The position numbers and the translations under genes were made by a program. A model generated the notes under the pieces. It searched no databases. It saw nothing but the letters and a program-made list of their open reading frames with translations, and was not told the origin of the DNA. Positions 33,727-43,329 of a stretch of 64,000 bases of DNA are shown in pieces. Position 1 is the stretch's first letter, and each line of letters begins with the position of its first letter. The stretch comes from Catellatospora methionotrophica (GTDB lineage Bacteria > Actinomycetota > Actinomycetes > Mycobacteriales > Micromonosporaceae), in assembly GCF_011297335.1 (NCBI RefSeq), contig NZ_JAAOTJ010000005.1, positions 124,001 to 188,000 of the forward strand. The letters run 5' to 3'.

Positions 33727-34379
33727 GTCCCGTGCGCGTGCTCGTGATCGACAACTACGACTCGTTCGTCTACAACCTGGTGCAGTACCTCGGCCAGCTC
33801 GGGGTGGAGTGCGAGGTGCGGCGCAACGACGAGATCAGCGTCGCCGACGTGGGGCGGGCCGGGGCGGCCGGCGTGCTGCTCTCCCCCGGCCCCGGTGCGC
33901 CCGAGTCGGCCGGGATCTGCCTCGACGTGATCGCCGCGTACGCCGGGAAGATCCCGCTGTTCGGGGTGTGCCTGGGGCACCAGGCCATCGGGCAGGCCTT
34001 CGGCGGCACGGTGACCCGCGCCCCGGAGTTGCTGCACGGCAAGACGTCCCTGGTCACGCACACCGGCGCGGGCGTGCTGGCGGGGCTGCCGGATCCGTTC
34101 ACGGCCACCCGGTACCACTCGCTGGCCGTCCTGGAGGACACCCTGCCCGCCGAGATCGAGGTCACCGGGCGTACGGAGTCCGGCGTGGTGATGGCGATGC
34201 GGCACCGCTCGCTGCCCATCGAGGGCGTGCAGTTCCACCCGGAGTCGGTGCTCACCCAGGGCGGGCACCTGATGCTGGCTAACTGGCTCGCCTCGTGCGG
34301 CCACCCGCAGGCCCTGGACCGCGCCCCGGAGCTGGCCGAAGAGGTCGAGCAGCGCCGCCTGGCGGCCTTCCCCGTCTGA
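33723..34379 (+). CDS. trpG: glutamine amidotransferase, anthranilate/aminodeoxychorismate synthase component II
   Basis: 218 residues. VLVIDNYDSFVYNLVQYL is the classic N-terminus. LLSPGPGAP forms the oxyanion loop, and GVCLGHQAIGQAFGG holds the catalytic Cys83, with the His and Glu in GVQFHPESVLT. It supplies ammonia to the chorismate-using partner for tryptophan or folate synthesis. It sits in the same place as Rv0013 of M. tuberculosis. Either GTG at 33723 or GTG at 33732 may be used; the first overlaps the TGA of the preceding gene. It converges on pknB over a shared terminator. Confidence 0.95.
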   Translation: MSPVRVLVIDNYDSFVYNLVQYLGQLGVECEVRRNDEISVADVGRAGAAGVLLSPGPGAPESAGICLDVIAAYAGKIPLFGVCLGHQAIGQAFGGTVTRAPELLHGKTSLVTHTGAGVLAGLPDPFTATRYHSLAVLEDTLPAEIEVTGRTESGVVMAMRHRSLPIEGVQFHPESVLTQGGHLMLANWLASCGHPQALDRAPELAEEVEQRRLAAFPV

Positions 34380-34416
34380 ACCGGCGGTCCCCCCGGCCCG
34401 GTCCGTGAAACGACGA

Positions 34417-34450
34417 CAGCGCCCGTTCCCTGTCCGGGGAACGGGCGCTG
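34417..34450. terminator. bidirectional terminator between trpG and pknB
   Basis: Perfect 14-bp inverted repeat (CAGCGCCCGTTCCC and its complement) with a 6-nt loop, centred between the two converging stops. Confidence 0.88.
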
Positions 34451-34463
34451 ATCAGGTCTGCCG

Positions 34464-36170
34464 TCAGGCCGGCGGTGAGGCCGTCACGGACGGCGACGGC
34501 GGGGGCTCCTGCTGTTCGAGCTGGAATACCACGAGAGTGATCGTGGTGCCCTTCGGTCGCAGCGTGTCCGCCTTCGGGTCCTGCCGCTGCACGGTGCCGA
34601 CCTTGCTCTCGTCGGCGGTCGGGTCGCCCTGCACGATCTTGTTGTTGAGGCCGAGGCCGGTCAGGATCGCGATGGCCTCCGACTGCGACTTGCCGACCAG
34701 GGAGGGAACCTTGACCAGGCCCTTCGAGACGATCACGGTGACGGTGCCGCCCTCGGAGATCATCTCGCCTTCGGCGGGACTCGTCTCCAGCACCTCACCG
34801 GCCTGCTTCTCGCTGTCCTTCTCCTTGAACTCGGCCACCAGCCCGAGCGCCTTGAGCTGGTTCTCCGCGTTGGCGCGGTTCGAACCGATCAGCGGCGGCA
34901 CCTTGACCTGCGGCTTGCCGCCGCAGATCTGGTAGGTGACCACGGTCTTCTCCCGGACCGCGCTGTTCTTGGCCGGGTTCTGCTTGGCGACCGTGTTCTC
35001 CTGGCAGTTCGACAGCAGCAGCGGCTCACCCAGCGTCGGCACGAGGCCGACCGAGATCAGCTCCTGCCGGGCCTGCGGCTCGGTCTTGCCGAACAGGTCC
35101 GGGACCGACACGTCCTTGGGCTGGTTGGCCAGGATCAGACCGGCGGTCAGCGCCACCACGGCCAGCACGCCGAGCGCGGTCAGCGTCGCGATCACCCAGC
35201 CGGAGGCGCGGCGGCGGCGGGCGTCGCCGACCCGGGCCGGGGTGTTGCGGTTGGCGCTGGTCCGCGCGGGCGCGGTCATCGGGAGCGTCTGCTCCTCGCG
35301 GAGCACCGGCGTCGCCAGGACCGGGCGGCCCGCGGCGGCACGCAGCAGGTCGGCACGCATCTCACCGGCCGACTGGTAGCGGTTGGCCGGGTTCTTCGAC
35401 AGCGCCTTGAGCACGACCGCGTCGACGTCGGGGGTGACGTCCCGGTTCGACTCGCTCGGGGCCGGCGGCTCCTCCCGGACGTGCTGGTAGGCGACCGCGA
35501 CCGGGGAGTCGCCGACGAACGGCGGGTGCCCGCAGAGCAGCTCGAACAGCACACAGCCGGCGGCGTACACGTCGGATCGGGCGTCGACCGCCTCGCCGCG
35601 CGCCTGCTCCGGGGACAGGTACTGGGCGGTGCCGATGACGGCCGAGGTCTGCGTCATGGTGGTCGCGCCGGAGGCCAGGGCCCGCGCGATACCGAAGTCC
35701 ATGACCTTGACCTGGGAGTTCGGCGTGAACATGACGTTGCCGGGCTTGATGTCACGGTGGATGATGCCGTGCCGGTGGCTGAACTCCAGCGCGGCACAGA
35801 TGTCGGCGGTGATCTCCATGGCGCGGCGCGGCATCAGCCGCCCCTCGGCGGCCAGCACTTCCTTGAGGGTGCGGCCGGCCACGAACTCCATGACGATGTA
35901 CGGCAGGACCTCGCCGGTGGCGGCGCGCTCCTCGCCGGTGTCGTAGACCGCGACGATGGCCGGGTGGTTCAGGGCCGCCGCGTTCTGCGCCTCACGGCGG
36001 AAGCGCATCTGGAACGTCGCGTCCCGAGCCAGGTCCGTACGCAGCAGTTTGATCGCGACGTCGCGCCCGAGGCGCAGGTCGCGTCCACGGTGCACCTCGG
36101 CCATGCCGCCGTAGCCGAGCAACTCGCCGACTTGATACCTGCCACCCAGCAGGCGTGCCTGCGCGTTCAT
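34464..36170 (-). CDS. pknB: Ser/Thr protein kinase PknB with three PASTA domains
   Basis: 568 residues. Kinase domain about 10-275, with GYGGMAEVHRG (Gly loop), the VAIKLL lysine, HRDIKPGN (catalytic Asp near 137) and DFGIARA. One membrane helix follows (about 325-347). The outer part has three PASTA repeats starting near DVSVPDLFGK, VKVPPLIGSN and VKVPSLVGKS, fewer than the usual four of mycobacteria. The C-terminal tail is Ser/Pro-rich. PknB senses muropeptides or lipid II and controls wall synthesis and division. Its ATG overlaps the pknA TGA (ATGA), so it is the last gene of the fha-pkn operon. Confidence 0.97.
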   Translation of the reverse strand: MNAQARLLGGRYQVGELLGYGGMAEVHRGRDLRLGRDVAIKLLRTDLARDATFQMRFRREAQNAAALNHPAIVAVYDTGEERAATGEVLPYIVMEFVAGRTLKEVLAAEGRLMPRRAMEITADICAALEFSHRHGIIHRDIKPGNVMFTPNSQVKVMDFGIARALASGATTMTQTSAVIGTAQYLSPEQARGEAVDARSDVYAAGCVLFELLCGHPPFVGDSPVAVAYQHVREEPPAPSESNRDVTPDVDAVVLKALSKNPANRYQSAGEMRADLLRAAAGRPVLATPVLREEQTLPMTAPARTSANRNTPARVGDARRRRASGWVIATLTALGVLAVVALTAGLILANQPKDVSVPDLFGKTEPQARQELISVGLVPTLGEPLLLSNCQENTVAKQNPAKNSAVREKTVVTYQICGGKPQVKVPPLIGSNRANAENQLKALGLVAEFKEKDSEKQAGEVLETSPAEGEMISEGGTVTVIVSKGLVKVPSLVGKSQSEAIAILTGLGLNNKIVQGDPTADESKVGTVQRQDPKADTLRPKGTTITLVVFQLEQQEPPPSPSVTASPPA

Positions 36171-37420
36171 CGCGTACGTCGTCCTTCGGTCATTGGGTCC
36201 ATGCTCACGTGGTTCGTCCCGTTCAGCCATCCGGCGGCTGAAAGTGTGACGAGTTCGGAATGTGCCGGGCTGCTCCCGGTGCGGTCCCGCTCCCGCATCA
36301 GGTACCCCGCGTAACCGGCGCAAGCAAGCACTGCCAGCATCCCGATGACCACCAGGACCACGGTCAGGGCGGTCCGGCCGCCGCCACCGGCCGGCGCGGG
36401 AGCCTGCGGCCCGTACGGTACCCCGTGGACCGGGGTCAGTGAGGCAGGCGCAGCCGGGACGGGCGCAGATCCTCGCTGGTAGCCCCCGTTGGGGCGACCC
36501 GGGGCCGGGCTCAACGGCCGCGACGGTCCCGGCGAGACCGGGGTGGCCGAGACGGGGCTCGGTGACACCGGCTGCACCGGCAGGGTCGGGCCGGTGCCGT
36601 GGGACAGCGCCCCGGCGGCCTGGCGGGCCGCGTTGGCGAACGCCGCCGCCGTCGGCCAGCGGTTGCCGGGTTCCTTGGCCATGGCCCGCTCGACGATCTG
36701 GCGCACCACCGGCGGGATGTCGTTCGGCATCGCCTTCGGGGTGCCGGTGACGTGCTTCATCGCGATCTCAAGTGGGGTGTCGCCGTCGTACGGCCGGTGC
36801 CCGGTGAGGCACTGGTAGGCCACCACGCCCAGCGAGTACACGTCGGAGATGGCGGACGCGCCGACCCCGGACGCCTGCTCCGGGGCCAGGTAGGACGCGG
36901 TGCCCATGACCGCCCCGGTGGCGGTGAGCTGGCTGGCCGCCGCCGACCGGGCGATGCCGAAGTCGGTCAGCACCAGCGTGCCGTTGGGGCGCACCAGCAG
37001 GTTGCCCGGCTTCACGTCGCGGTGCACGATGCCCTTGTCGTGGGCTGCCTGCAGCGCGTCCGCGGCCTGCGCGATCAGCATCATGGTGCGGGCCGGGGTG
37101 AGCCGGCCGACCTTGTTGAGTGTGCGGGAGAGCGGGTCGCCCTCGATCAGCTCCATGATCAGGTAGGCCAGGTGCTGGTCGTTGCCGAAGTCGTAGATCC
37201 GTACGACGCCGGGGTGGTTGACGCCCGCCATCGTCTTGGCCTCGGCGTGGAAGCGCTTGACGAAGCCCGGCTCCTCCAGCAGCGCCGAAAGCATGATCTT
37301 GATGGCGACGGTGCGGTCGAGCACGTCGTCGGTGCCCTTCCAGACGTCACCCATGCCGCCGGAGGCGATCCGCGAATCGATGCGGTAGCGGCCGTTGAGC
37401 ACGGTGCCAGGGGAGACCAT
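36167..37420 (-). CDS. pknA: Ser/Thr protein kinase PknA
   Basis: 417 residues. Kinase domain about 10-270 with SGGMGDVWKG, VAIKIM, HRDVKPGNLL (Asp near 132) and DFGIARS. A Pro/Ser-rich linker and one membrane helix (TVVLVVIGMLAVLACAGYAGYL, about 352-375) follow, with a short outer tail and no PASTA domains. PknA acts with PknB on FtsZ, MurD, Wag31-type and other cell-shape substrates. Starts at the ATG overlapping the pbpA stop (TGATG); a GTG one codon earlier is the alternative. Confidence 0.96.
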   Translation of the reverse strand: MVSPGTVLNGRYRIDSRIASGGMGDVWKGTDDVLDRTVAIKIMLSALLEEPGFVKRFHAEAKTMAGVNHPGVVRIYDFGNDQHLAYLIMELIEGDPLSRTLNKVGRLTPARTMMLIAQAADALQAAHDKGIVHRDVKPGNLLVRPNGTLVLTDFGIARSAAASQLTATGAVMGTASYLAPEQASGVGASAISDVYSLGVVAYQCLTGHRPYDGDTPLEIAMKHVTGTPKAMPNDIPPVVRQIVERAMAKEPGNRWPTAAAFANAARQAAGALSHGTGPTLPVQPVSPSPVSATPVSPGPSRPLSPAPGRPNGGYQRGSAPVPAAPASLTPVHGVPYGPQAPAPAGGGGRTALTVVLVVIGMLAVLACAGYAGYLMRERDRTGSSPAHSELVTLSAAGWLNGTNHVSMDPMTEGRRTR

Positions 37421-38940
37421 CACTTGCCACCCTTGTCCTCGATCACGCCTTTCATGACCAGCCCGGCGATCCGGGCCGCCTCGCCACTGCCACCCTTGCC
37501 GGCGTCGTCCAGGATCACCGCGACGGCGGCGACCGCACGGCCGTCCTTCATCGCGAACCCGATGAACCAGCCGTCGGAACCGGCGTTGGCCTCCTCGTCG
37601 GCGGTGCCGGTGCCGGTCTTGCCGCCGACCACGTAGCCGCTGATCTTCGCGCTCTTGCCGGTGCCGTTCTCCACGACACTGACCATCATCTCGCGCAGCT
37701 GCGCGGCCTCACTCGGCGTGCAACTGCGCCGCAGCTCCTTGGGGGCCGCCGAGTACAGGCCGGTGGTGAGATCCGGCCCGACCAGCCGCTCGACCAGGTA
37801 CGGCCGCATCTGCGAGCAGTCGTTGGCGATCGACGCCGCGACCATCGCGTTCTGCAGCGGCGTCACCCGGACCTCGTTGAGGCCGATCGACGAGATCGCG
37901 ATGTTCGGCTTGTCGTCGCCGCCCGAGCTGGTCGTCAGCGGGCCGAGCACGCTCTCGGCGACCCGCAGGCCCCGGTCGGTGGCGGACAGGTTGCCGACCC
38001 GCAGGCTGTCGTCGTAGAAGCCGAAGGCCCGCGCGGTGTCGTTGAGCCGCTGGGAGCCGAGCTCCACGCCGAGGCGGGCGAACGCCGTGTTGCAGGAGAC
38101 GGTCAGCGCCTCCTTCAGCGTGACCTGGTCCTCAGGGCAGGTCGACGACGTCGCGTTGCGGATGATGTGCGAGGTGCCCGGAGCCTGGTAGCCCGGTCCG
38201 GCCTGCAGCGGCGTGTCCGGGTTCTTGTTCGCCGACAGCGCCGCGGCCGAGACCAGCACCTTGAACGTCGACGCGGGCGGGTAGGTCTCCTGCAGCGCCC
38301 GGTTCAGCAGCGGGTTGCCCGCCTGGCCTTCCAGCTTCTTGTAGGACGCGTCGGCCTTGCCGTCGTGGGAGACCAGCAGGTTCGGGTCGAAACTCGGGAA
38401 GGAGGCCATCGCCAGGATCCCGCCGGTGTTCGGGTCGATCGCCACCACCGCGCCGGACTTCACGCCGAGCTTGTTCTTGACCAGCTGCTCGTACGCGGTG
38501 TCCTGGGCGGTCTTCGACAGGGTCAGCGTCACGTTGCCGCCCGCGGTGTGCGAGCCGGTGAAGATGTCGCGCAGCCGGTCGGCGAACAGCTTGTCCGAGG
38601 TGCCGGACAGAATGTCGTTCTCCAGCTGCTCCACGCCGGTCGCCGAGCCGTTGACCGGCTTGTAGCCGAGCACGTGCGCGTACGCCGCGCCCGCCGGGTA
38701 GCTGCGCAGGTACTTCAGGTTGCCCTTGGTGGCCGTGGAGAGCGCGACCGGCTTGCTGCCGGGGTTGCTCACCATGATGTAGCCGCGCTGCCGGTCGTAC
38801 TCGTCGATCTGCACCCGTCCGTTGTACGGACTGGTCCGGTAGTCGTTGCCCTTGTACGCCTGGACCCAGTTCAGGTTGGCGAAGAGCAGACCGAACAGCA
38901 CCATCACGACCACGCCGACGCGTCGCAGAGGGGCGTTCAC
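37420..38940 (-). CDS. pbpA: penicillin-binding protein 2 / PbpA transpeptidase
   Basis: 506 residues. An N-terminal membrane helix (VGVVVMVLFGLLFANLNWVQAY) is followed by a dimerisation domain and the transpeptidase domain with Ser224 in STFK, SCN in LTVSCNTAF and the KTGT motif in VGGKTGTGTA. It is a class B PBP that crosslinks peptidoglycan with its SEDS partner RodA, whose gene overlaps it by 4 nt (ATGA). Its septal/elongation activity in related bacteria is regulated by PknA and PknB. Confidence 0.96.
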   Translation of the reverse strand: MNAPLRRVGVVVMVLFGLLFANLNWVQAYKGNDYRTSPYNGRVQIDEYDRQRGYIMVSNPGSKPVALSTATKGNLKYLRSYPAGAAYAHVLGYKPVNGSATGVEQLENDILSGTSDKLFADRLRDIFTGSHTAGGNVTLTLSKTAQDTAYEQLVKNKLGVKSGAVVAIDPNTGGILAMASFPSFDPNLLVSHDGKADASYKKLEGQAGNPLLNRALQETYPPASTFKVLVSAAALSANKNPDTPLQAGPGYQAPGTSHIIRNATSSTCPEDQVTLKEALTVSCNTAFARLGVELGSQRLNDTARAFGFYDDSLRVGNLSATDRGLRVAESVLGPLTTSSGGDDKPNIAISSIGLNEVRVTPLQNAMVAASIANDCSQMRPYLVERLVGPDLTTGLYSAAPKELRRSCTPSEAAQLREMMVSVVENGTGKSAKISGYVVGGKTGTGTADEEANAGSDGWFIGFAMKDGRAVAAVAVILDDAGKGGSGEAARIAGLVMKGVIEDKGGK

Positions 38941-40403
38941 CGGCGTACACCTCCCGTCGATGCGGGCGTGCGCGCCGCGTCTGAGATCCGCAGCAGCAAC
39001 GCCACCAGCAGCCAGTTGGCCACCAGCGACGAGCCGCCCGCGGACAGGAACGGCGTGGTCTGACCCGTCAGCGGGATCAGCTTGCTCACCCCACCGATGA
39101 TCACGAACACCTGCAGTGCCAGCGTGAACGCCAGACCGCCGGCCAGCAGTTTGCCGAACGAGTCGCGTACCGCCAGCGCGGCGCGCAGGCCACGGGAGAC
39201 CACGAGCAGGTACAGCGCCAGCAGCGCGGTGAGGCCGAACAGTCCGACCTCCTCGCCCATGCCGGCGAAGATGAAGTCGTTGCGCACCTCGGGCACCAGC
39301 AGCGGGTTGCCCGCGCCGGGGCCGGTGCCGAACATGCCGCCGGTGCCCAGGCCCATCAGTGACTGGGTGAGCTGCCAGCCCCGCACGTACGGGTCGGCGA
39401 ACGGGTCCAGCCAGATGTCGACGCGCTGCCCGAAGTTGGTGAACGGGCCGCCCACGGCCCCGGCCAGCACGTACGCCAGCACCGCGCCGCCGGCGAACAG
39501 CACCAGGCCGATGAGCAGCCAGCTGACCCGCTCGGTGGCGACGTACAGCGTCACCACGAACATGCCGAAGTACAGCAGCGAGGTGCCCAGGTCCTTCTCG
39601 AAGATGAGGACCAGCAGGCTCATCGCCCAGACCACGATGACCGGGCCCAGGTCGCGCCCGCGCGGGAAGTCGATGCCGAGGAACCGGCGGCTGGCCAGCG
39701 CCAGCACCTCGCGCTTGCGGACCAGGTAGTAGGCGAAGAAGGCCAGCAGCATCAGCTTGGCGAACTCACCGGGCTGGATGGCGAAGAAGCTGCCGAACCG
39801 GATCCACAGCTTCGCGCCGTTGACCTCGGAGACGCTGCCGGGGAGCACGGCGGGCAGCATCACCAGGACGATGCCGGCCAGGCCGAGCGTCCAGGCGAAC
39901 TTGGACACCTCGCGGTGGTCGCGGACGAACCACAGCAGGACCATCGCGCCGGTCACCGCGATCAGCGTCCAGAGCAGCTGCTTGCCGCCGTCGCCAGCGA
40001 AGATCGCCAGCTCGGGCCGCTCGTCGATCTTCGCCCGGCCCAGGTCGAGCCGGCGCAGGAAGGCCACGCCGAGCCCGTTGAGCAGTGCCACGGTCGGCAC
40101 CAGCACCGGGTCGGCGAACGGCGCACGCAGCCGGATGACCACGTGCAGCGCCAGGAACACGGCGGTGAGCACACCGGCCGGGTACCAGAAGTCCATCGTG
40201 ACCGTGTCGAGCATGTTCGCCTCGACCGCCGCCAGGTAACCGGCGACCATGGCCATGGCGAGCAGGAGCAGCCACAGTTCGGTGCGGCGCACCCTGCGGG
40301 CCGCCGGGTCCAGGCGCAGCAGCGACGGCTTCGCCGCCATCGGCGTATCGGGCACGGCGGCGGCCGCTGCTGCTGCGGGAGGGGCGGTGTGGGGGGTGGT
40401 CAC
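38937..40403 (-). CDS. rodA: SEDS glycosyltransferase RodA/FtsW family
   Basis: 488 residues with about 12 membrane helices. SEDS hallmarks are GAKLWIRFGSFFAIQPGEFAKL (split motif with the Gly-Ala-x-x-W-I and Q-P-x-E-F-x-K elements), FEKDLGTSLLYFGMF and a C-terminal GMGEEVGLFG followed by FLSAGGSSLVANW. It polymerises lipid II into glycan strands and works with PbpA. The N-terminal 40 residues are Ala/Pro-rich and cytoplasmic. The gap to pstP is 13 nt, within the operon. Confidence 0.96.
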   Translation of the reverse strand: MTTPHTAPPAAAAAAAVPDTPMAAKPSLLRLDPAARRVRRTELWLLLLAMAMVAGYLAAVEANMLDTVTMDFWYPAGVLTAVFLALHVVIRLRAPFADPVLVPTVALLNGLGVAFLRRLDLGRAKIDERPELAIFAGDGGKQLLWTLIAVTGAMVLLWFVRDHREVSKFAWTLGLAGIVLVMLPAVLPGSVSEVNGAKLWIRFGSFFAIQPGEFAKLMLLAFFAYYLVRKREVLALASRRFLGIDFPRGRDLGPVIVVWAMSLLVLIFEKDLGTSLLYFGMFVVTLYVATERVSWLLIGLVLFAGGAVLAYVLAGAVGGPFTNFGQRVDIWLDPFADPYVRGWQLTQSLMGLGTGGMFGTGPGAGNPLLVPEVRNDFIFAGMGEEVGLFGLTALLALYLLVVSRGLRAALAVRDSFGKLLAGGLAFTLALQVFVIIGGVSKLIPLTGQTTPFLSAGGSSLVANWLLVALLLRISDAARTPASTGGVRR

Positions 40404-40416
40404 GACGTCCTCAAGC

Positions 40417-41784
40417 TCAATTCGGCCGGCAGGGCACCGGACTCGGCACCACCGGCTCGCTGGGCGGGCTGCTCGCGTCGGCCGGCAGTGGGGTGGCCGA
40501 CGGCGTGGCCCCGGCCGACGGCGTCGCCGACGGGGAGGGGTTCGCCGAGGACGGGCAGCTGGGCAGGATGTTCATGTTCGCCGGATCGTCGCGGATCAGG
40601 TTCTCCAGCCGGGAGACCGCGTCGGCCTCGCTGTCGGCCTGGATGCCCTTGCGCACCTGCTCCTGCGCGATGCTGGTCAGGTCGTCCAGGGAGACCCCGC
40701 TGACCTGCTCGGGCTGGGACAGGTCGAAGCCGGCGATCTGGCCCGGCACGCCGCGGAATATCGCGACCTGCCCGGCCTCGGTCGCGCCGATGTAGTAGCG
40801 CGACTGCGAGTAGTCCCAGGCGAACCAGACACCCGCGCCGAGCACCACGAGCAGGCCCAGCACGAGCAGTCCGGCCCGGACCGGGTGCCGGGCGCGCCGC
40901 GCGGAGGGCTCCGCGGCCGGTGCGGGCGGCTCGGCGGCCGCCGGGCGCGGGGTGGCGGTCAGCGCCGAGGCGCGGGCCGCCGGGGTCGACTCGACCTGAG
41001 CCTCGCTGGTGTTGCCGCGGTCCCGGGCGGCCGCGCCGCCGACCACGGGCGCCTGCTCGACGATGTCCTCGTCGGTGGCGTCCGCGATGATCACGGTGAT
41101 GTTGTCCGGCCCGCCGCCGCGCAGGGCGAGCGCGATCAGGCGCTCCACGCAGGCCGTCGGGTCGACGTACTCCCGCATGGTCTGGCCGATGGTGTCGGCG
41201 CTGACCACGCCCGACAGGCCGTCGGAGCAGATCAGGTAGCGGTCGCCGGGGTGCACCGGGCGGACCGTGTAGTCCGGCTCGATGTCGCGGCCGTCCATGG
41301 CGCGGGTGAGCAGCGAGCGCTGGGGATGGCTGCTGGCCTCCTCCGCGCTGATCCGGCCCTCGTCCACCAGCATCTGGACGTACGTGTCGTCCTTGGTGAT
41401 CTGGTTGAACTCGCCGTCGCGCAGCATGTACGCCCGCGAGTCGCCGATGTGGGCCATGCCCAGTTTGGAGCCGGTGAAGAGCATCGCGGTCAGGGTGGTG
41501 CCCATACCCTCCAGGTGGGGGTTGGCGTCCACGGTGTCGCGAAGCTGCTGGTTGGCGAGGTTGACGGCCGACCGGAGGGCGTCGACGATGGCGTCACCGG
41601 GGACGTCCTCGTCGAGCGGGGCCATGGCGCCGATGACGATGTTGCTGGCGACGTCACCGGCGGCCATGCCGCCCATGCCGTCGGCGACGGCGAGCAGCCG
41701 CGGCCCAGCGTAGACGGAGTCCTGGTTTCCGTCTCGGATGAGGCCGCGGTCACTGCGGGCCGCGTAGCGCAGGATGATTGTCAT
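40417..41784 (-). CDS. pstP: PP2C Ser/Thr phosphatase PstP
   Basis: 455 residues. The PP2C domain (about 1-240) carries RDGNQDSVYAG, LLAVADGMGGMAAGDVASN, GMGTTLTAML, AHIGDSRAYML, CSDGLSG and GGGPDNITVIIAD, covering the metal-binding Asp residues. A linker, one membrane helix (AGLLVLGLLVVLGAGVWFAW) and an outer domain of about 140 residues follow. It reverses PknA/PknB phosphorylation. Starts at ATG 41784, which overlaps the fhaB TGA by ATGA; the open frame continues upstream but lies inside fhaB. Confidence 0.97.
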   Translation of the reverse strand: MTIILRYAARSDRGLIRDGNQDSVYAGPRLLAVADGMGGMAAGDVASNIVIGAMAPLDEDVPGDAIVDALRSAVNLANQQLRDTVDANPHLEGMGTTLTAMLFTGSKLGMAHIGDSRAYMLRDGEFNQITKDDTYVQMLVDEGRISAEEASSHPQRSLLTRAMDGRDIEPDYTVRPVHPGDRYLICSDGLSGVVSADTIGQTMREYVDPTACVERLIALALRGGGPDNITVIIADATDEDIVEQAPVVGGAAARDRGNTSEAQVESTPAARASALTATPRPAAAEPPAPAAEPSARRARHPVRAGLLVLGLLVVLGAGVWFAWDYSQSRYYIGATEAGQVAIFRGVPGQIAGFDLSQPEQVSGVSLDDLTSIAQEQVRKGIQADSEADAVSRLENLIRDDPANMNILPSCPSSANPSPSATPSAGATPSATPLPADASSPPSEPVVPSPVPCRPN

Positions 41785-42272
41785 GGCCGTAATTCGAGGG
41801 ACGTGCGGCCGATGCGAATCGGCACGCCGAGGGGTACGGGAGTAGGTCCGCTCACCTTGCTGCGGTCCAGATACGTGCCATTGGTCGAGCCGAGGTCCTC
41901 CACCATCCACTGCCCGTCCCGGGGGACCAGGCGGGCGTGGCGGGCGGAGGCGTAGTCGTCGGTGATGACCAGCGTGGAGTCCTCCGCCCGGCCGATGGTG
42001 ATCTGAGCCTCGCCCAGCGTGATCTTGGTGCCGGCGAGCGAGCCCGCCGTGACGACCAAGGTGTGCGCGGCCCGGCCCTTCTTGACCTTGGCCGGGCGCG
42101 CGCTACCCGCCGCCTGCGCGGTCCCCGCGACTCCGCGGGGTGCGGCGACCAGCCGGCTCGTACGCGAGCCGGCGAACAGATCCCGTCGGATGACCCCGAC
42201 CACGGTGAACACGAAGATCCACAGCAGTACGAGGAAGCCGAACCGGGCGGCGGTGAGGACGATTTCGGGCAA
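41781..42272 (-). CDS. fhaB: FHA-domain membrane protein FhaB/FipA
   Basis: 163 residues. An N-terminal membrane helix (FGFLVLLWIFVFTVVGVI) is followed by a basic linker and a C-terminal FHA domain: ITIGRAEDSTLVITDDYASARHARL, then DLGSTNGTYLD, holding the Arg, Ser and Asn that read phospho-Thr. FHA domains dock phosphorylated partners; in mycobacteria FhaB recruits FtsZ-associated proteins and PBPs. It lies between fhaA and pstP in the operon. Confidence 0.96.
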   Translation of the reverse strand: MPEIVLTAARFGFLVLLWIFVFTVVGVIRRDLFAGSRTSRLVAAPRGVAGTAQAAGSARPAKVKKGRAAHTLVVTAGSLAGTKITLGEAQITIGRAEDSTLVITDDYASARHARLVPRDGQWMVEDLGSTNGTYLDRSKVSGPTPVPLGVPIRIGRTSLELRP

Positions 42273-42278
42273 GGCCGA

Positions 42279-43028
42279 TCAGCCGTCCACGCGGAACGTC
42301 AGGGTGGTCGTGCCGATCTGGACCATGTCGCCCGGATTCAGGGCGACCGCGGAGACCCGCTGGCCGTTGACCATCGTCCCGTTGGTCGACCCGAGATCGG
42401 TCAGCACCACCTGTGCGCCGTCGAAGTCCAGCCGGGCGTGCCGCCGCGAGATGCCGACGTCGGGCAGGCGCAGGTTGGCCTGGTCCCCACGACCGATCGT
42501 GGTCGAGCCGATGGCCAGCGGGAACGTCCGCCCGTCACCGGAGACGAGGCGCACATTGCGCGCGCCGCCACCACCCGGCGGTGGACCCGCCTGCTGGCCG
42601 CCGTACGGCGGGTACTGCTGCGGCGGGGCCTCGTAGCTCGCCTGCGGCGCCTGGTCGGCCGTGTAGACCTCGGCCGAGACCCGGAACATGCCCGTGTCCA
42701 GCCCGTCTCCACGCTCGATCTCGACGATCACGTCGCCGTACACCGTCCAGGCCTGCTCACCGATGAACTCGGCCTGCGACTGCGCCAGCTCCTGAGCCAG
42801 CGCGGCAGCGTACGGCGCCAGACGACTGTGGTCGTAGGGCGAGAGATCGATCACATAGCGGTTCGGCACCAGCGTGCGCCCACCAACCAGGATCGCCTTG
42901 TGAGCTTCTGCCTCACGCTGCATGGCATTCAGGATCTCCACAGGGTGGACGACCCCCTTGAATACCTTCGCGAAGGCGCCCTCAACCAGGCCTTCCAGGC
43001 GTTTCTCGAAGCGTTGCAACACGCTCAC
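42279..43028 (-). CDS. fhaA: FhaA, DUF3662 plus FHA domain
   Basis: 249 residues from a GTG with GAGGAGGACC just upstream. The N-terminal DUF3662 domain (about 1-115) starts SVLQRFEKRLEGLVEGAFAKVFKG. A short Gln/Pro/Tyr-rich linker precedes the FHA domain (TTIGRGDQANLRLPDVGISRRHARL; LGSTNGTMVNGQRV). The linker is much shorter than in mycobacterial FhaA (over 500 residues). FhaA binds phosphorylated MviN/MurJ-type partners. It is the first gene of the operon; the promoter must lie within 43029-43329. Confidence 0.95.
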   Translation of the reverse strand: MSVLQRFEKRLEGLVEGAFAKVFKGVVHPVEILNAMQREAEAHKAILVGGRTLVPNRYVIDLSPYDHSRLAPYAAALAQELAQSQAEFIGEQAWTVYGDVIVEIERGDGLDTGMFRVSAEVYTADQAPQASYEAPPQQYPPYGGQQAGPPPGGGGARNVRLVSGDGRTFPLAIGSTTIGRGDQANLRLPDVGISRRHARLDFDGAQVVLTDLGSTNGTMVNGQRVSAVALNPGDMVQIGTTTLTFRVDG

Positions 43029-43329
43029 CGGTCCTCCTCGGGTTCCGAGGACATGATGTTATCTGCCCTCCACTCCCGCGTCTTCGCCCAATACGTCCGC
43101 CGTTGCCGACGCCACGCCAGCATGCCGACCATCCTTGCCTCCGATTTCACCCATGGCCAGGTGGTCGTGTTAATGTTCTCCCCGCAACGCCGACCGGGAT
43201 AACCGGTTGGCGAGGCGGAGCAGGCATAGCGTAAGCTGTGCCAGCACGCAACGGGAGGTGACTCCCTCGCGAACCGCAGGGACTCGCAAAGTTCCTGCAC
43301 ACGCCACGGGGCAGCAGCATCGTCCCGAC
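43029..43329. other. 301-nt intergenic region between fhaA and tRNA-Leu
   Basis: It must hold the fha-pkn operon promoter on the minus strand and the tRNA-Leu promoter on the plus strand. Short AT-richer stretches occur near 43165-43185 (GTGTTAATGTTC) and near 43226-43240 (GGCATAGCGTAAGCTG). I cannot place either promoter with confidence, and see no ORF. Confidence 0.5.
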